Shown piece after piece: positions 56,186 through 64,000 of a stretch of 64,000 nt of DNA; position 1 is the first letter of the stretch; each line of letters opens with the position of its first letter. Source of the DNA: Corydoras sp. C115 (lineage: Eukaryota > Chordata > Actinopteri > Siluriformes > Callichthyidae); contig JAFMOC010000023.1 of assembly GCA_019802505.1 (NCBI GenBank), positions 3,761,501 through 3,825,500 of the forward strand, read 5' to 3'. Below the pieces are notes generated by a model that saw nothing but the letters and a program-made list of their open reading frames with translations, did not search any database and was not told the DNA's origin. The position numbers and the translations under genes are program-made.

Positions 56186-58252
56186 ATGCCGCCGTCCCGG
56201 AGCCGTAAGGACGGTCCGAATTGTAATGTAATGTCTATGTACGATTATGATTCCGATGATGAGTGGTTGTGGAGGTACGGGTACGAAGCGCTCTGCGCTG
56301 AGGAGGGCCTGGACTTGGTTCAGGTGTCCGATAGCGAGGGCGAATCGTACCTGTATGGGCATATTCTGCCCATACGGACCCTCCTCAACTCTGAGGAGTT
56401 CTGGACGGACGCTCCGGTCCAGTTTGTTAAACCCCGCGCGGCGAGATCCAGGCGCAGGGCGCGCCGGCGTGGTGCTAAGACGCAGCGTGCGCGCGGTACG
56501 TGTGCTGCGGGGCAGTCACGTGACGCGCCCGCACCGGACCGCGCTGTGTCTGGATCGCGTTGCGAGGGGGCGGTACCGGAGCCAACACTCGGGGGGGTAA
56601 ATGTGGATCCGTGTCCCCCTGTCTCGTGTGTCCAGTCCGTCTTCCCCATGTCTGAAATGTCAATGTGTTTGGGCAATGCGGGGGGTGTGTATATGTTCTG
56701 TGTGCAGGATGGAGCGCCCGAGGTGCCGGCCGAGGTCCGCCCAGTGTGCATGCCCGCCGAGGTCCTGCGAGGGTGTGAACCCGCAGAGGTCCGCCCAGCG
56801 TGCGTGCCCGCCAAGGTCCTGCCAGGGTGTGAACCCGCAGAGGTCCGCCCAGTGTGCGTGCCCGCCAAGGTCCTGCCAGCATGCGTGCCCAAGGTCCTGC
56901 CAGGGTGTGAACCCGCAGAGGTCCGCCCAGTGTGCGTGCCCGCCAAGGTCCAGACAGCATGTGTGCCCGCCGAGGTCCTGTCAGCACAAGAACCCATGTC
57001 CAGGGGCGTCACGCCGCCCGTTCCGAAGCCCAGGGGCGTCACGCCGCCCGTTCCGAAGCCCAGGGGCGTCACGCCGCCCGTACCGAAGCCCAGGGGCGTC
57101 ACGCCGCCAGTTCCGAAGCCCAGGGGCGTCACGCCGCCCGTTCCGAAGCCCAGGGGCGTCACGCCGCCCGTACCGAAGCCCAGGGGCGTCACGCCGCCCG
57201 TTCCGAAGCCCAGGGGCGTCACGCCGCCCGTTCCGAAGCCCAGGGGCGTCACGCCGCCCGTTCCGAAGCCCAGGGGCGTCACGCCGCCCGTACCGAAGCC
57301 CAGGGGCGTCACGCCGCCCGTTCCGAAGCCCAGGGGCGTCACGCCGCCCGTTCCGAAGCCCAGGGGCGCCACGCCGCCCGTTCCGAAGCCCAGGGGCGTC
57401 ACGCCGCCCGTTCCGAAGCCCCGGGGGCGTCACGCCGCCCAGCCCGAGCAGCAGGGGCCGCACGCCGCCCAGCCCGAGCAGCAGGGGCCGCACGCCGCCC
57501 AGCATTCCGCCGAGCAGCAGGGGCCGCACGCCGCCCAGCCCGAGCAGCAGGGGCCGCACGCCGCCCAGCCCGAGCAGCAGGGGCCGCACGCCACCCAGCC
57601 CGAGCAGCAAGGACGCACGCCGCCCAGCCCGAGGTCCAGGGGCAGCACGCCGCCCAGCCCGAGGTCCAGGGGCAGCACGCCGCCCAGCCCGAGGTCCAGG
57701 GGCAGCACGCCGCCCAGCCCGAGCAGCAGGGGCCGCACGCCGCCGCCCAGCCCGAGCAGCAGGGGCCGCACGCCGCCGCCCAGCCCGAGCAGCAGGGGCC
57801 GCACGCCGCCGCCCAGCCCGAGCAGCAGGGGCCGCACGCCGCCGCCCAGCCCGAGCAGCAGGGGCCGCACGCCGCCGCCCAGCCCGAGCAGCAGGGGCCG
57901 CACGCCGCCGCCCAGCCCGAGCAGCAGGGGCCGCACGCCGCCGCCCAGCCCGAGCAGCAGGGGCCGCACGCCGCTCGCCACGCCGCCAGGGGGCGTCCGC
58001 CTCGCCACGCCGCCCGATGTGGGCGTCCACCGGACCACGCTGCCAGAGGGCGTGGCCCACTCCTCGTCCGACGGGGGCGCCCGCCTCGCCACGCAGCCAG
58101 AGTACGTGGCCAACTCCGCGCCCGAAGCCGCACGCCGCACGCCACGCCGCCAGGGGGCGTCCGCCTCGCCACGCCGCCCGATGTGGGCGTCCACCGGACC
58201 ACGCAGCCAGTGGGCGTGGCCCACTTCTGATCCGCCGTGGGCGTCCACCTGA
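56186..58252 (+). CDS. Repeat-rich 688-codon ORF of element A
   Basis: Residues 1-60 are acidic (SMYDYDSDDEWLWRYGY, then SDSEGESY) and contain GHILPIRTLLNSEEFW, the motif shared with element B. A strongly basic stretch follows (ARSRRRARRRGAK). Residues of about 180-270 are four 18-residue units (EVRP-C-PAKVLPGCEPA). Then come 14 units of a decapeptide (PKPRGVTPPV), about six units of EQQGPHAAQP type, three of RGSTPPSPRS type and eight of the 11-residue PPPSPSSRGRT type. No Gag, protease or polymerase signature. An acidic-basic-Pro/Arg protein could bind RNA or nucleocapsid, but that is inference. The repeat part is open in all six frames, so only the first 140 or so codons have independent support. 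Confidence 0.6.
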   Translation: MPPSRSRKDGPNCNVMSMYDYDSDDEWLWRYGYEALCAEEGLDLVQVSDSEGESYLYGHILPIRTLLNSEEFWTDAPVQFVKPRAARSRRRARRRGAKTQRARGTCAAGQSRDAPAPDRAVSGSRCEGAVPEPTLGGVNVDPCPPVSCVQSVFPMSEMSMCLGNAGGVYMFCVQDGAPEVPAEVRPVCMPAEVLRGCEPAEVRPACVPAKVLPGCEPAEVRPVCVPAKVLPACVPKVLPGCEPAEVRPVCVPAKVQTACVPAEVLSAQEPMSRGVTPPVPKPRGVTPPVPKPRGVTPPVPKPRGVTPPVPKPRGVTPPVPKPRGVTPPVPKPRGVTPPVPKPRGVTPPVPKPRGVTPPVPKPRGVTPPVPKPRGVTPPVPKPRGVTPPVPKPRGATPPVPKPRGVTPPVPKPRGRHAAQPEQQGPHAAQPEQQGPHAAQHSAEQQGPHAAQPEQQGPHAAQPEQQGPHATQPEQQGRTPPSPRSRGSTPPSPRSRGSTPPSPRSRGSTPPSPSSRGRTPPPSPSSRGRTPPPSPSSRGRTPPPSPSSRGRTPPPSPSSRGRTPPPSPSSRGRTPPPSPSSRGRTPPPSPSSRGRTPLATPPGGVRLATPPDVGVHRTTLPEGVAHSSSDGGARLATQPEYVANSAPEAARRTPRRQGASASPRRPMWASTGPRSQWAWPTSDPPWAST
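57001..57420 (+). repeat. 30-bp minisatellite, 14 units
   Basis: Exactly 14 units of 30 bp with no length change, unit CAGGGGCGTCACGCCGCCCG plus TTCCGAAGCC. Variants: TACCG in units 3, 6 and 10, CCAG in unit 4, GGCGCC in unit 13. Confidence 0.97.
57424..57972 (+). repeat. Related 30- and 33-bp GC-rich tandem repeats
   Basis: Units of GGGCCGCACGCCGCCCAGCC plus CGAGCAGCAG (30 bp, about six), three with CGAGGTCCAG, then eight of 33 bp with an added GCC. Confidence 0.95.
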
Positions 58253-58418
58253 CGTTGCAGCCAAAGGGCGTTCGGCACGCCTCACCCGCAGAGGGCGTCC
58301 ACCCGAGGGCGCCTTCCAAGCCCCGCTCAAGGAGGGCGGAGGACCCCCCCCCCCCTGGGACTGTTTTTTTTTCTCTTGGTCGCGTCACTCCGTTGTGCGA
58401 CCGCTGGGGCGGGGATAA

Positions 58419-58773
58419 TGTAAGAGGTGCCTAGGGCACCTGTCACCTGTTTTGTGTTTCGTCCCGTTCATTTGAGTTAATTAACGTTCTGTGCTCTTTA
58501 GTTTAGTTAATTAACTCCGTTTTGTTATTGGTTTGTCTTGTGCACGTGATCGGGTGTCCTTTTGTATTTATGTCCATTGTTTCGTGTCTTTGGTGCTGGT
58601 CGTGTTTTCCTTGTCACATAGTCTTTTATGTACCTCACGCTTTTTGGTGCACTGCACCTTTAAATAAATCCTGTTCTCGCTACCTGCGTGCCTGGCTCCC
58701 TTCAGCGCGTTTATACGCCGGTTTTGCGCGTCCGATGCGCTTCCGCTTCTGCCCGAGGTAGACTATCGTGACA
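58419..58773 (+). repeat. 3' LTR of element A
   Basis: 355 bp, identical by eye to 55,705-56,059; followed by GCGCG. Confidence 0.93.
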
Positions 58774-60460
58774 GCGCGTGCTTATCATGCCGTTGCCGTT
58801 TTCACGCGGAGTGTGTGACCCTCTGATTACTCTCATTCGAGAGAATATTGTGCTTGAAAGATATTGCTTATTTTTTCCCACCTGTCCTATGATATTAGTT
58901 GCTGGGGGTTGCCTGTGGCAATATCACGAACGTTTCCCCACTTTGTGTATTCATGTGTATATTGTGTATTATTGTCTAAAAATCAATTGGACGTCGCTCA
59001 CGAGGTGGCAGGGTGCTAGAGAGTAGGGAAGATGTTTGTGCTATATTCACTTTCAATACGTTTTATTACCACTGCGCTTTGGTTTGTTTCTTTTTTTTTC
59101 GCATTTTATAAGTGAGTTCTCACTCTGACAAAGAGAATTTAGTTATCTTTTGTTTTTGTTTGTTTCCTACTTTTTCTACGGCTCCCTGTATATCGACTCC
59201 TACTATTCCCTCACCGTAACAGTACAGCATGACCAAAGATGGAACCAGCAGGGGACCGGATGCACAAATTGCTACTCCAGAGAGGTTTGCTGGAGAGGCA
59301 GAGCATTTCTAGGGGTTCTTGCTTCAGTGCTAACTGGCTATCGAACAGCAGCCATCTAGGTTTCCCACTGAGCGTATGATTTATGCATTCGGTTAGATAC
59401 ATGCTTGCGACAACGTGCAAGAAAAAGGGCCAATCGCCCAAGGGCCTCCAGCCCTTGGTCCGGCTGGCCAGAGAGATCCAGTTCAAGGGAGGAGCCAATG
59501 ACACTAGGGGGCGCCCGACCACAATCAGGATCATTGGGAAACGCCCAGGCCAGGTTCTGTCGAACCTAGGCCATAAAATACCTACACCCATAGACTCTTA
59601 GTGGGCAATAGTGGGCTTGATTTGGGGAATCAAGCCTGAGGAGGTGGCGATTTATGTAGACTATGGGACTGTTTTATTGATGCCAAGTTGGTAAAGAGTC
59701 TTAATCTACCCGTCGCAAAATTGCCCACTCCACTACCGGTGGTGGCTTTAGACGGCCAGATGTTAGGAGCAGGTTCCATCACTCATGCTACCCATCCAGT
59801 CCGCCTTCGCATCGAAGGTCATGAAGAGACCCTCAGCTTCTATATTACAAGAGCCCCCCAGTTTATGTTGATCTTGGGTTTCCCATGGTTGGAGAAGCAT
59901 AACCCACGCATTGACTGACAATCGCGATCAGTTTATGGCTGGGCACCTTGATGTATTGAGGCTTGCCTTCTGATTCAGGAGACCCCAATACCGACCAAGC
60001 CCACCCCATTGATCTCTCCAAGGTCCTGCATGAGTATTATGACCTTGAGGATGTGTTCAGTGTCGCTCAGGCCCACAGCCTCCCACCCCACCATGACCAT
60101 GACTGTGCTATTAACCTCCTTCCTGGGAAGTCACCGACCAGGGGATAGCTGTTCTCCTTGAATGCAGCGGAGTACACAGTTATGGAGGCATATATCCAGG
60201 AGGCTTTGGACATTGGGTTTATTCGGCCATCTTCCTCACCTGCGAGGATGGGCTTCTTCTTCATTTTGGAAGAAAGACGGCTCGCTAAACAGCATAACCG
60301 TCAGGGATTGTAACCCCCTGCCGTTAATGTCCACTGGTTTGAGGCGCTGCAAAAAGCCACTATTTTCACCAAGTAAGAGCTCTATATTTGGTTATAGACT
60401 ATAACCTGATTCGCATTCGGAAGGGGGATGAGTGGAAGACAGCATTCCTTACACCGACAG

Positions 60461-60798
60461 GGCATTATGATAATACCCTTTGGCTTAATGAATTCTCCAG
60501 CCGTCTTCCAGCAGCTTATTAATGAGGTCATAAGAGAGATACTTTGTCAATACACTTACATCTACCTTGACGACATCCTAATATATAGCCGGTCGCTCAA
60601 AGTGCGCATTGGTCATGTCCGATGAATGCTTTAGCTCCTCTTAGAGAATCATCTTTATGGTAAGTTGGAGAAGTCAATTTTTCATACCTCATCAGTGTCC
60701 TTCCTAGATTTTACCATATCTCAGGGCACCCTGAGGATGGATCCTGCTAAAGTCCAGGCAGTACTGGATTGGCCATGCCCGACCTCGCTCTGGGAGGT
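60461..60798 (+). repeat. Duplicated RT block, copy 1
   Basis: 338 bp repeated at 60,968-61,305 with three differences by my count. Confidence 0.93.
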
Positions 60799-60967
60799 TC
60801 AGTATTTTTTGGGCTTAGCTAACGTCTTTCGAAAGTTTGTTAGGAATTTCAGCACGATAGCAGCCCCCCTAATGGCGCTTACCTGGAAAAACACATGCCC
60901 ATTTTGCTGGCCCCCAGAAACCCAGCAGACATTTGACAATCTCTGTGACCGGCTGACAGGTAAAGAA

Positions 60968-61305
60968 GGCATTATGATAATACCCTTTGTCTTAATGAAT
61001 TCTCCAGCCGTCTTCCAGCAGCTTATTAATGAGGTCATAAGAGAGATACTTTGTCAATACACTTACATCTACCTTGACGACATCCTAATATATAGCCGGT
61101 CGCTCAAAGTGCGCATTGGTCATGTCCGTTGAATGCTTTAGCTCCTCTTAGAGAATCATCTTTATGGTAAGTTGGAGAAGTCAATTTTTCATACCTCATC
61201 AGTGTCCTTCCTAGATTTTACCATATCTCAGGGCACCCTGAGGATGGATCCTGCTAAAGTCCAGGCAGTACTGGATTGGCCATGCCTGACCTCGCTCTGG
61301 GAGGT
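60968..61305 (+). repeat. Duplicated RT block, copy 2
   Basis: Second copy, 507 bases downstream of the first, including the YLDD box. It is followed by a tiny repeat TTACGCTAGAAGTT (two copies). Confidence 0.93.
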
Positions 61306-61581
61306 CGCTAGAAGTTACGCTAGAAGTTGGAGTTACGCTAGAAGTTCTTGCTCAAACAGGAGCTAGGCCATATGCTTCGGTGTCTTACTACAGACCATAC
61401 TAGCTCTTGGGCAGAGCTTTTGCTATGGGCTGAATATGCCCATAACACACTGTGGCATTAAGCAATCGGCATGTCCCCATTTGAATGCCAATTTGGGTAT
61501 CCTGCTCCCATGTTCCCTGTACAGAAGACTGAGGTAGGGGTCCCAACAACCCAAAATTATGTGCGTAGGTGTTGTGGTACA

Positions 61582-61785
61582 TGGTTCAAGTTCAAGTAAT
61601 TTATTTATAAAGCAGTTTTTCAGAATGAAAAGCCTTTAAACCCCCAAAGAGCAAGCCGAAGCAACAGAGGCAAGGAAAAACTCCCTGTTATGTTGTTATT
61701 TTAAGGAAGAAACCTTGGGAGGACCAAGACAAGGTGGGGGACTCATCCTCCATGAGCGGCCGGGCAGCATCAACAGTGTAGGACA
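61582..61785 (-). mobile_element. L2-type LINE 3' tail inserted in the dead gypsy
   Basis: Reverse complement of the tail seen at 21,400-21,640 (GGTTCAAGTTCAAGTAATTT on the + strand at its end). Confidence 0.8.
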
Positions 61786-62189
61786 CATGACTGAAGGCTT
61801 GGGCCACCCTAAAGGCGAGTGTGGAAACCATGCGATGCAAAGCAGACCGCAAACAACAGATAGGACCCTTATATCGTCAAGGTCAAGAAGATGAAGATAC
61901 ACCCCACTTTCAACGTGTCTCAACTCAAGCCCTAAATGTGTCAGAGCTCAGCACCGCAGACATTACCACCTTCCCCCCGGACTGTCGCAGGAGGCGTTGC
62001 ATACACAGTGCAATGTTTGCTGGACTCCCGACAAGTCCAGGGCTCCATCCAGTACTTAGTAGACTGTGAAGGCTATGGCCCGGAGTAGCGCTCCTGGGTC
62101 TTAGCCTGAAACATCCTTGACCCTGAACTCATTATAAAGTTTACAACAAGGCTGGTGGAATGGGGTCGTCGGGAGCCGGCCCTGTGGCC

Positions 62190-62822
62190 CTGTGGCTCAG
62201 CAGCAATTAGGTCTGACAAGACCCAGCTGCCAGCTTCCTTTAACTCCCAGAAAGCTTAGCGGCAATTAGGTCTGACAAGACCCAGCTGCCAGCTTCCTTA
62301 TTTAAAGCGGCATGTGGTGGCATGTCCGCCTTTTTCACGCGGAGTGTGTGACCCACTGATTACTTTCAACTGAGAGAATATTGTGTTTGAAAGATTTTGC
62401 TTATATTTTCCCACCTGTCCTATGATATTGGTTACTGGGGGTTCCCTGGGGCAATATCATGATCGTTTCCCCACTTTGTGTATTCATGTGCAATTGTGTA
62501 TTATTGTTTACAAATCATGTGTCAGATTGAACGTCGCTCATCAGCCGAGGCAGCAGGGTGCTAGAGAGTAGGTCTTCAGCCTAGGGAGAGCGGGAGACGT
62601 GTGTGCGGCACTGTGTAACGTCACAACATATACACTTTCAGCTTATTTTATCACCGCGGTAGCGGAAGCAGGTTTTTAAAACTGCGCTTTAGTTAGTTTG
62701 TTTCTTCTTTGTTTGCATTTTATAATTGAGTTTTTACTCTGACAAAGAGAATTTAGTTATCTTTTATTTTTGTTTGTTTCCTATTTTTTGTTCGGTTGCC
62801 TTACGGCTATCAATCTTCTCAC
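62190..62822 (+). repeat. 3' LTR of the third gypsy element
   Basis: Matches 58,774-59,221 and has an internal tandem duplication of about 60 bp (CAATTAGGTCTGACAAGACC, at about 62,208 and 62,262). Exact ends uncertain. Confidence 0.7.
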
Positions 62823-62845
62823 AGCCAGGTGGCGCAGCACGTCTG

Positions 62846-63086
62846 TCACGCAGTCCGGGTGTCTTTTATACAAATAACGAGGTCAAACAGGTGCCATTAA
62901 TACAGGTAATGAGCGGAGAACAGAAAGGCTTCTTAAAGAAGTTACAGGTCTGTGAGCACCAGAAATTTGCTTGTTTGTGGGTGACCAAATACATATTCTC
63001 CGCCATAATTTACTAATACATTCTTTAAAATCCTACAATGTGATTTCCTGGGTTTTTTCTCATTTTGTCTTTTATAGTTGAAGTGT
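62846..63086 (+). mobile_element. Third Tc1-like element, second piece
   Basis: GTGTCTTTTATACAAATAAC to TTTTATAGTTGAAGTG corresponds to the inner part of a Tc1 terminal region in inverted orientation relative to 55,626. Its outer end is cut by element C. Confidence 0.7.
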
Positions 63087-63420
63087 TGTTAGGAGTGCCA
63101 GGCCACTTGGTTTATTTGCTTTTTGTCCCGTGTTTGGTTCCCTTGGTTTAGTTAATTAAATGTGGTTGGGGATTGGTTTTGGTCTGGTCACGTGTTTCGT
63201 TTCGGTTTTTATTTATGCCTCATGTGTTTCTTCTCTCACCAGACCAGCATTTACTTTCATTACATGTTGCCTGTTCCTTTGTTTTTTATATGTCTTTTGC
63301 TTTAAATAAACACGCCTGCATGCTTACGTAGTTGCCTGGCTCTATACTTTGCATTTGAGCGCCTCACTCTGTGCAGTTATGTGCAGCGCTACAAGGGGAT
63401 GGACGGCGCATATTTACCAG

Positions 63421-63431
63421 AATGCTTGTCT
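63421..63431 (+). other. Primer-binding site of element C, predicted self-priming
   Basis: AATGCTTGTCT pairs with AGACCAGCATT at 63,241-63,251 with one mismatch. Confidence 0.5.
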
Positions 63432-63501
63432 CCTGCCCCCCAAGTGAAGTCCAGGATTTCTCAACTGGGTAAGCTTACTGGCTTTTGTTTGTTCCCCTGC
63501 C

Positions 63502-63780
63502 ATGGTTCTGTGTCCAGCACGCCTTTCCCGTGTACGCCACCAGTCACGTTTAGCAGAGCTGCTAGGTCTGGCTGCAGCACCCTCCCAGAGCACCACCCGT
63601 GACTCGGTCGGCCCCCTGGGTCCCTCCCGTGACTCGGTTGATGAGAGCTCTATTTTGCTTGGGCTCGCTGTGATTCTGGCTGTGTTTTTCTGCATCCAGG
63701 AGGCTGAGGAGGAGGCCAGGAGTGGGTGCAAAACTTGCTCGGTTCAAGGTGTTCCTGCCATAGAGCCATCTCGTACCTAA
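63502..63780 (+). CDS. 92-codon ORF of element C, function unknown
   Basis: Starts at an ATG in a fair context (GCCATGG) 33 bases after the leader splice donor. It has an Arg/Ser-rich start, a hydrophobic run ILLGLAVILAVFFCI that could span a membrane, then an acidic and Cys-containing end. No GHxLP/LLNS motif is seen. It may be only an upstream ORF of a longer element. Confidence 0.3.
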   Translation: MVLCPARLSRVRHQSRLAELLGLAAAPSQSTTRDSVGPLGPSRDSVDESSILLGLAVILAVFFCIQEAEEEARSGCKTCSVQGVPAIEPSRT

Positions 63781-64000
63781 GCGGTCCCTTTGTCGTGACC
63801 CCAAATGGCTCCCTTGCCACCGTCGTGCCACCAAATGAGTTCTGCGCCGCCATCACGCCTCCAATTGGTGTCTGCATCGTCATCGTCAAACAGCCATAGA
63901 TGGGTTTATCATAGATTTGCCGTACTCTCCACCAGTGTGGACATTTGCCCCGCAGGCCCTTCCCTTTATTCTTTAGCCTCCGTTGGCACCATTGGCTTTT

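Larger units (their letters stand above)
55705..58773 (+). mobile_element. Non-autonomous LTR retrotransposon, element A, very young
   Basis: Two 355-bp LTRs (TGTAAG...CGTGACA), identical as far as I can read, flank 2,359 bp. The target duplication GCGCG lies at 55,700-55,704 and 58,774-58,778. A polypurine tract (GGGGCGGGGATAA) precedes the 3' LTR. The interior has a leader with a splice donor (CCAGG/GTAAGCT near 56,100) and one long repeat-rich ORF; there is no protease, RT or integrase. Confidence 0.93.
59239..62150 (+). pseudogene. pol: gag-pol remnant of the third gypsy chromovirus
   Basis: Gag is reduced to scraps in shifting frames. Protease/RT pieces are clear: LPVVALDGQMLGAGSITHAT, LILGFPWLEKHNP, then an RT with IPFGLMNSPAVFQQ and TYIYLDDILIYSRS. 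Integrase survives only as its C-terminal part (LRCLTTD, SPFECQFGYPAPMFP), and the chromodomain reads QYLVDCEGYGPE followed by a stop. Wording is closest to the young gypsy element at 10,446. RNase H and most of integrase are missing, stops are frequent, and a 338-bp block is duplicated. Confidence 0.88.
55668..62822 (+). mobile_element. Third gypsy chromovirus, dead, interrupted by a non-autonomous LTR element
   Basis: The 5' LTR is 55,668-55,704 continued at 58,774-59,221; the 3' LTR is about 62,190-62,822. Both contain CACGCGGAGTGTGTGACCC and TTTCCCCACTTTGTGTATTC. Interior 59,222-62,190 holds gag scraps and a broken pol ending in a chromodomain. It is inserted in the Tc1-like element. Confidence 0.85.
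63087..64000 (+). mobile_element. Non-autonomous LTR retrotransposon, element C, runs off the window
   Basis: The LTR is 63,087-63,419 (TGTTAGGAGTGCC...TTTACCA, 333 bp, AATAAA near 63,305, TATA-like TATTTATG near 63,210). A primer-binding site, a leader and a splice donor GGGTAAGCT at 63,469 follow. The LTR shares the TTAGTTAATTAA segment and general build with elements A and B. The 3' end is beyond 64,000. Confidence 0.75.

Noticed and set aside
57001..57972. CRISPR-like array of about 30-bp repeats
   Set aside because: Units are directly adjacent with no spacers, multiples of three, inside an LTR element in a vertebrate genome: a minisatellite.
56320..58388. Long ORFs of 282-449 codons on the - strand and 432-605 codons in other + frames
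   Set aside because: Shadows of the stop-free GC-rich tandem repeats; none has an independent conserved start region.
55808..58761. Two identical 79-codon ORFs (55,808 and 58,522)
   Set aside because: They are the two LTR copies of element A, not duplicated genes.
55336..64000. Search for the upstream adamtsl2 exons (signal peptide, first TSR)
   Set aside because: Only mobile elements were found; the exons must lie beyond the right edge.

Overview
The window is teleost (ray-finned fish) nuclear DNA. Two vertebrate genes can be read with confidence: fam163b (+ strand, two coding exons, 41370-43432) and the 3' half of adamtsl2 (- strand, nine exons, 55335-45270). They face each other, as their orthologues do on human 9q34.2. 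The rest is mostly a dense, nested set of mobile elements of typical fish type: V-SINE-like SINEs, Tc1-like and hAT DNA transposons, L2-, Rex1/jockey- and L1-like LINEs, and Ty3/gypsy chromoviruses. The species cannot be named from the sequence.

Layout. 1-4,600: two or three weak exon candidates of an unidentified gene (perhaps HECT-like), a SINE and a truncated L2-type LINE. 4,602-9,438: a Tc1-like transposon with an intact-looking transposase and a complete Rex1/jockey-like LINE inserted in its left inverted repeat. 10,446-16,522: a young gypsy chromovirus with target duplication ACAAC. 16,913-18,835: an intron-containing integrase-like pseudogene with palindromic GTGCGCAC repeats upstream. 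18,970-24,600: an L2-type LINE end split by a second Tc1-like element, then a small non-autonomous LTR element and two solo LTRs. 24,600-34,100: SINEs, LINE relics, a hAT MITE and a possible fam163b first exon. 34,110-40,190: a decayed gypsy element, a solo LTR and a miniature LTR element. 41,370-55,335: the two host genes, with repeats in their introns. 55,626-64,000: a nest in which a Tc1 relic holds a dead gypsy element, whose 5' LTR holds a very young non-autonomous LTR element (identical LTRs, repeat-rich 688-codon ORF); a related element starts at 63,087.

Main new observation. In six LTR elements (two gypsy chromoviruses, three non-autonomous elements and a miniature one) the 9-11 bases just inside the 5' LTR are complementary to a stretch inside the LTR. 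Where a TATA-like box was found, the stretch lies 23-32 bases downstream of it. This is the self-priming arrangement known from Tf1/sushi elements. The non-autonomous elements also share a leader 5' splice site, and two share a short protein motif (GH, LP, LLNS, W). They look like an LTR family that codes for no polymerase and could be copied by chromovirus enzymes.

Coordinates of old repeats are approximate where no target duplication is visible. All matches were found by eye; no alignment or database search was run.
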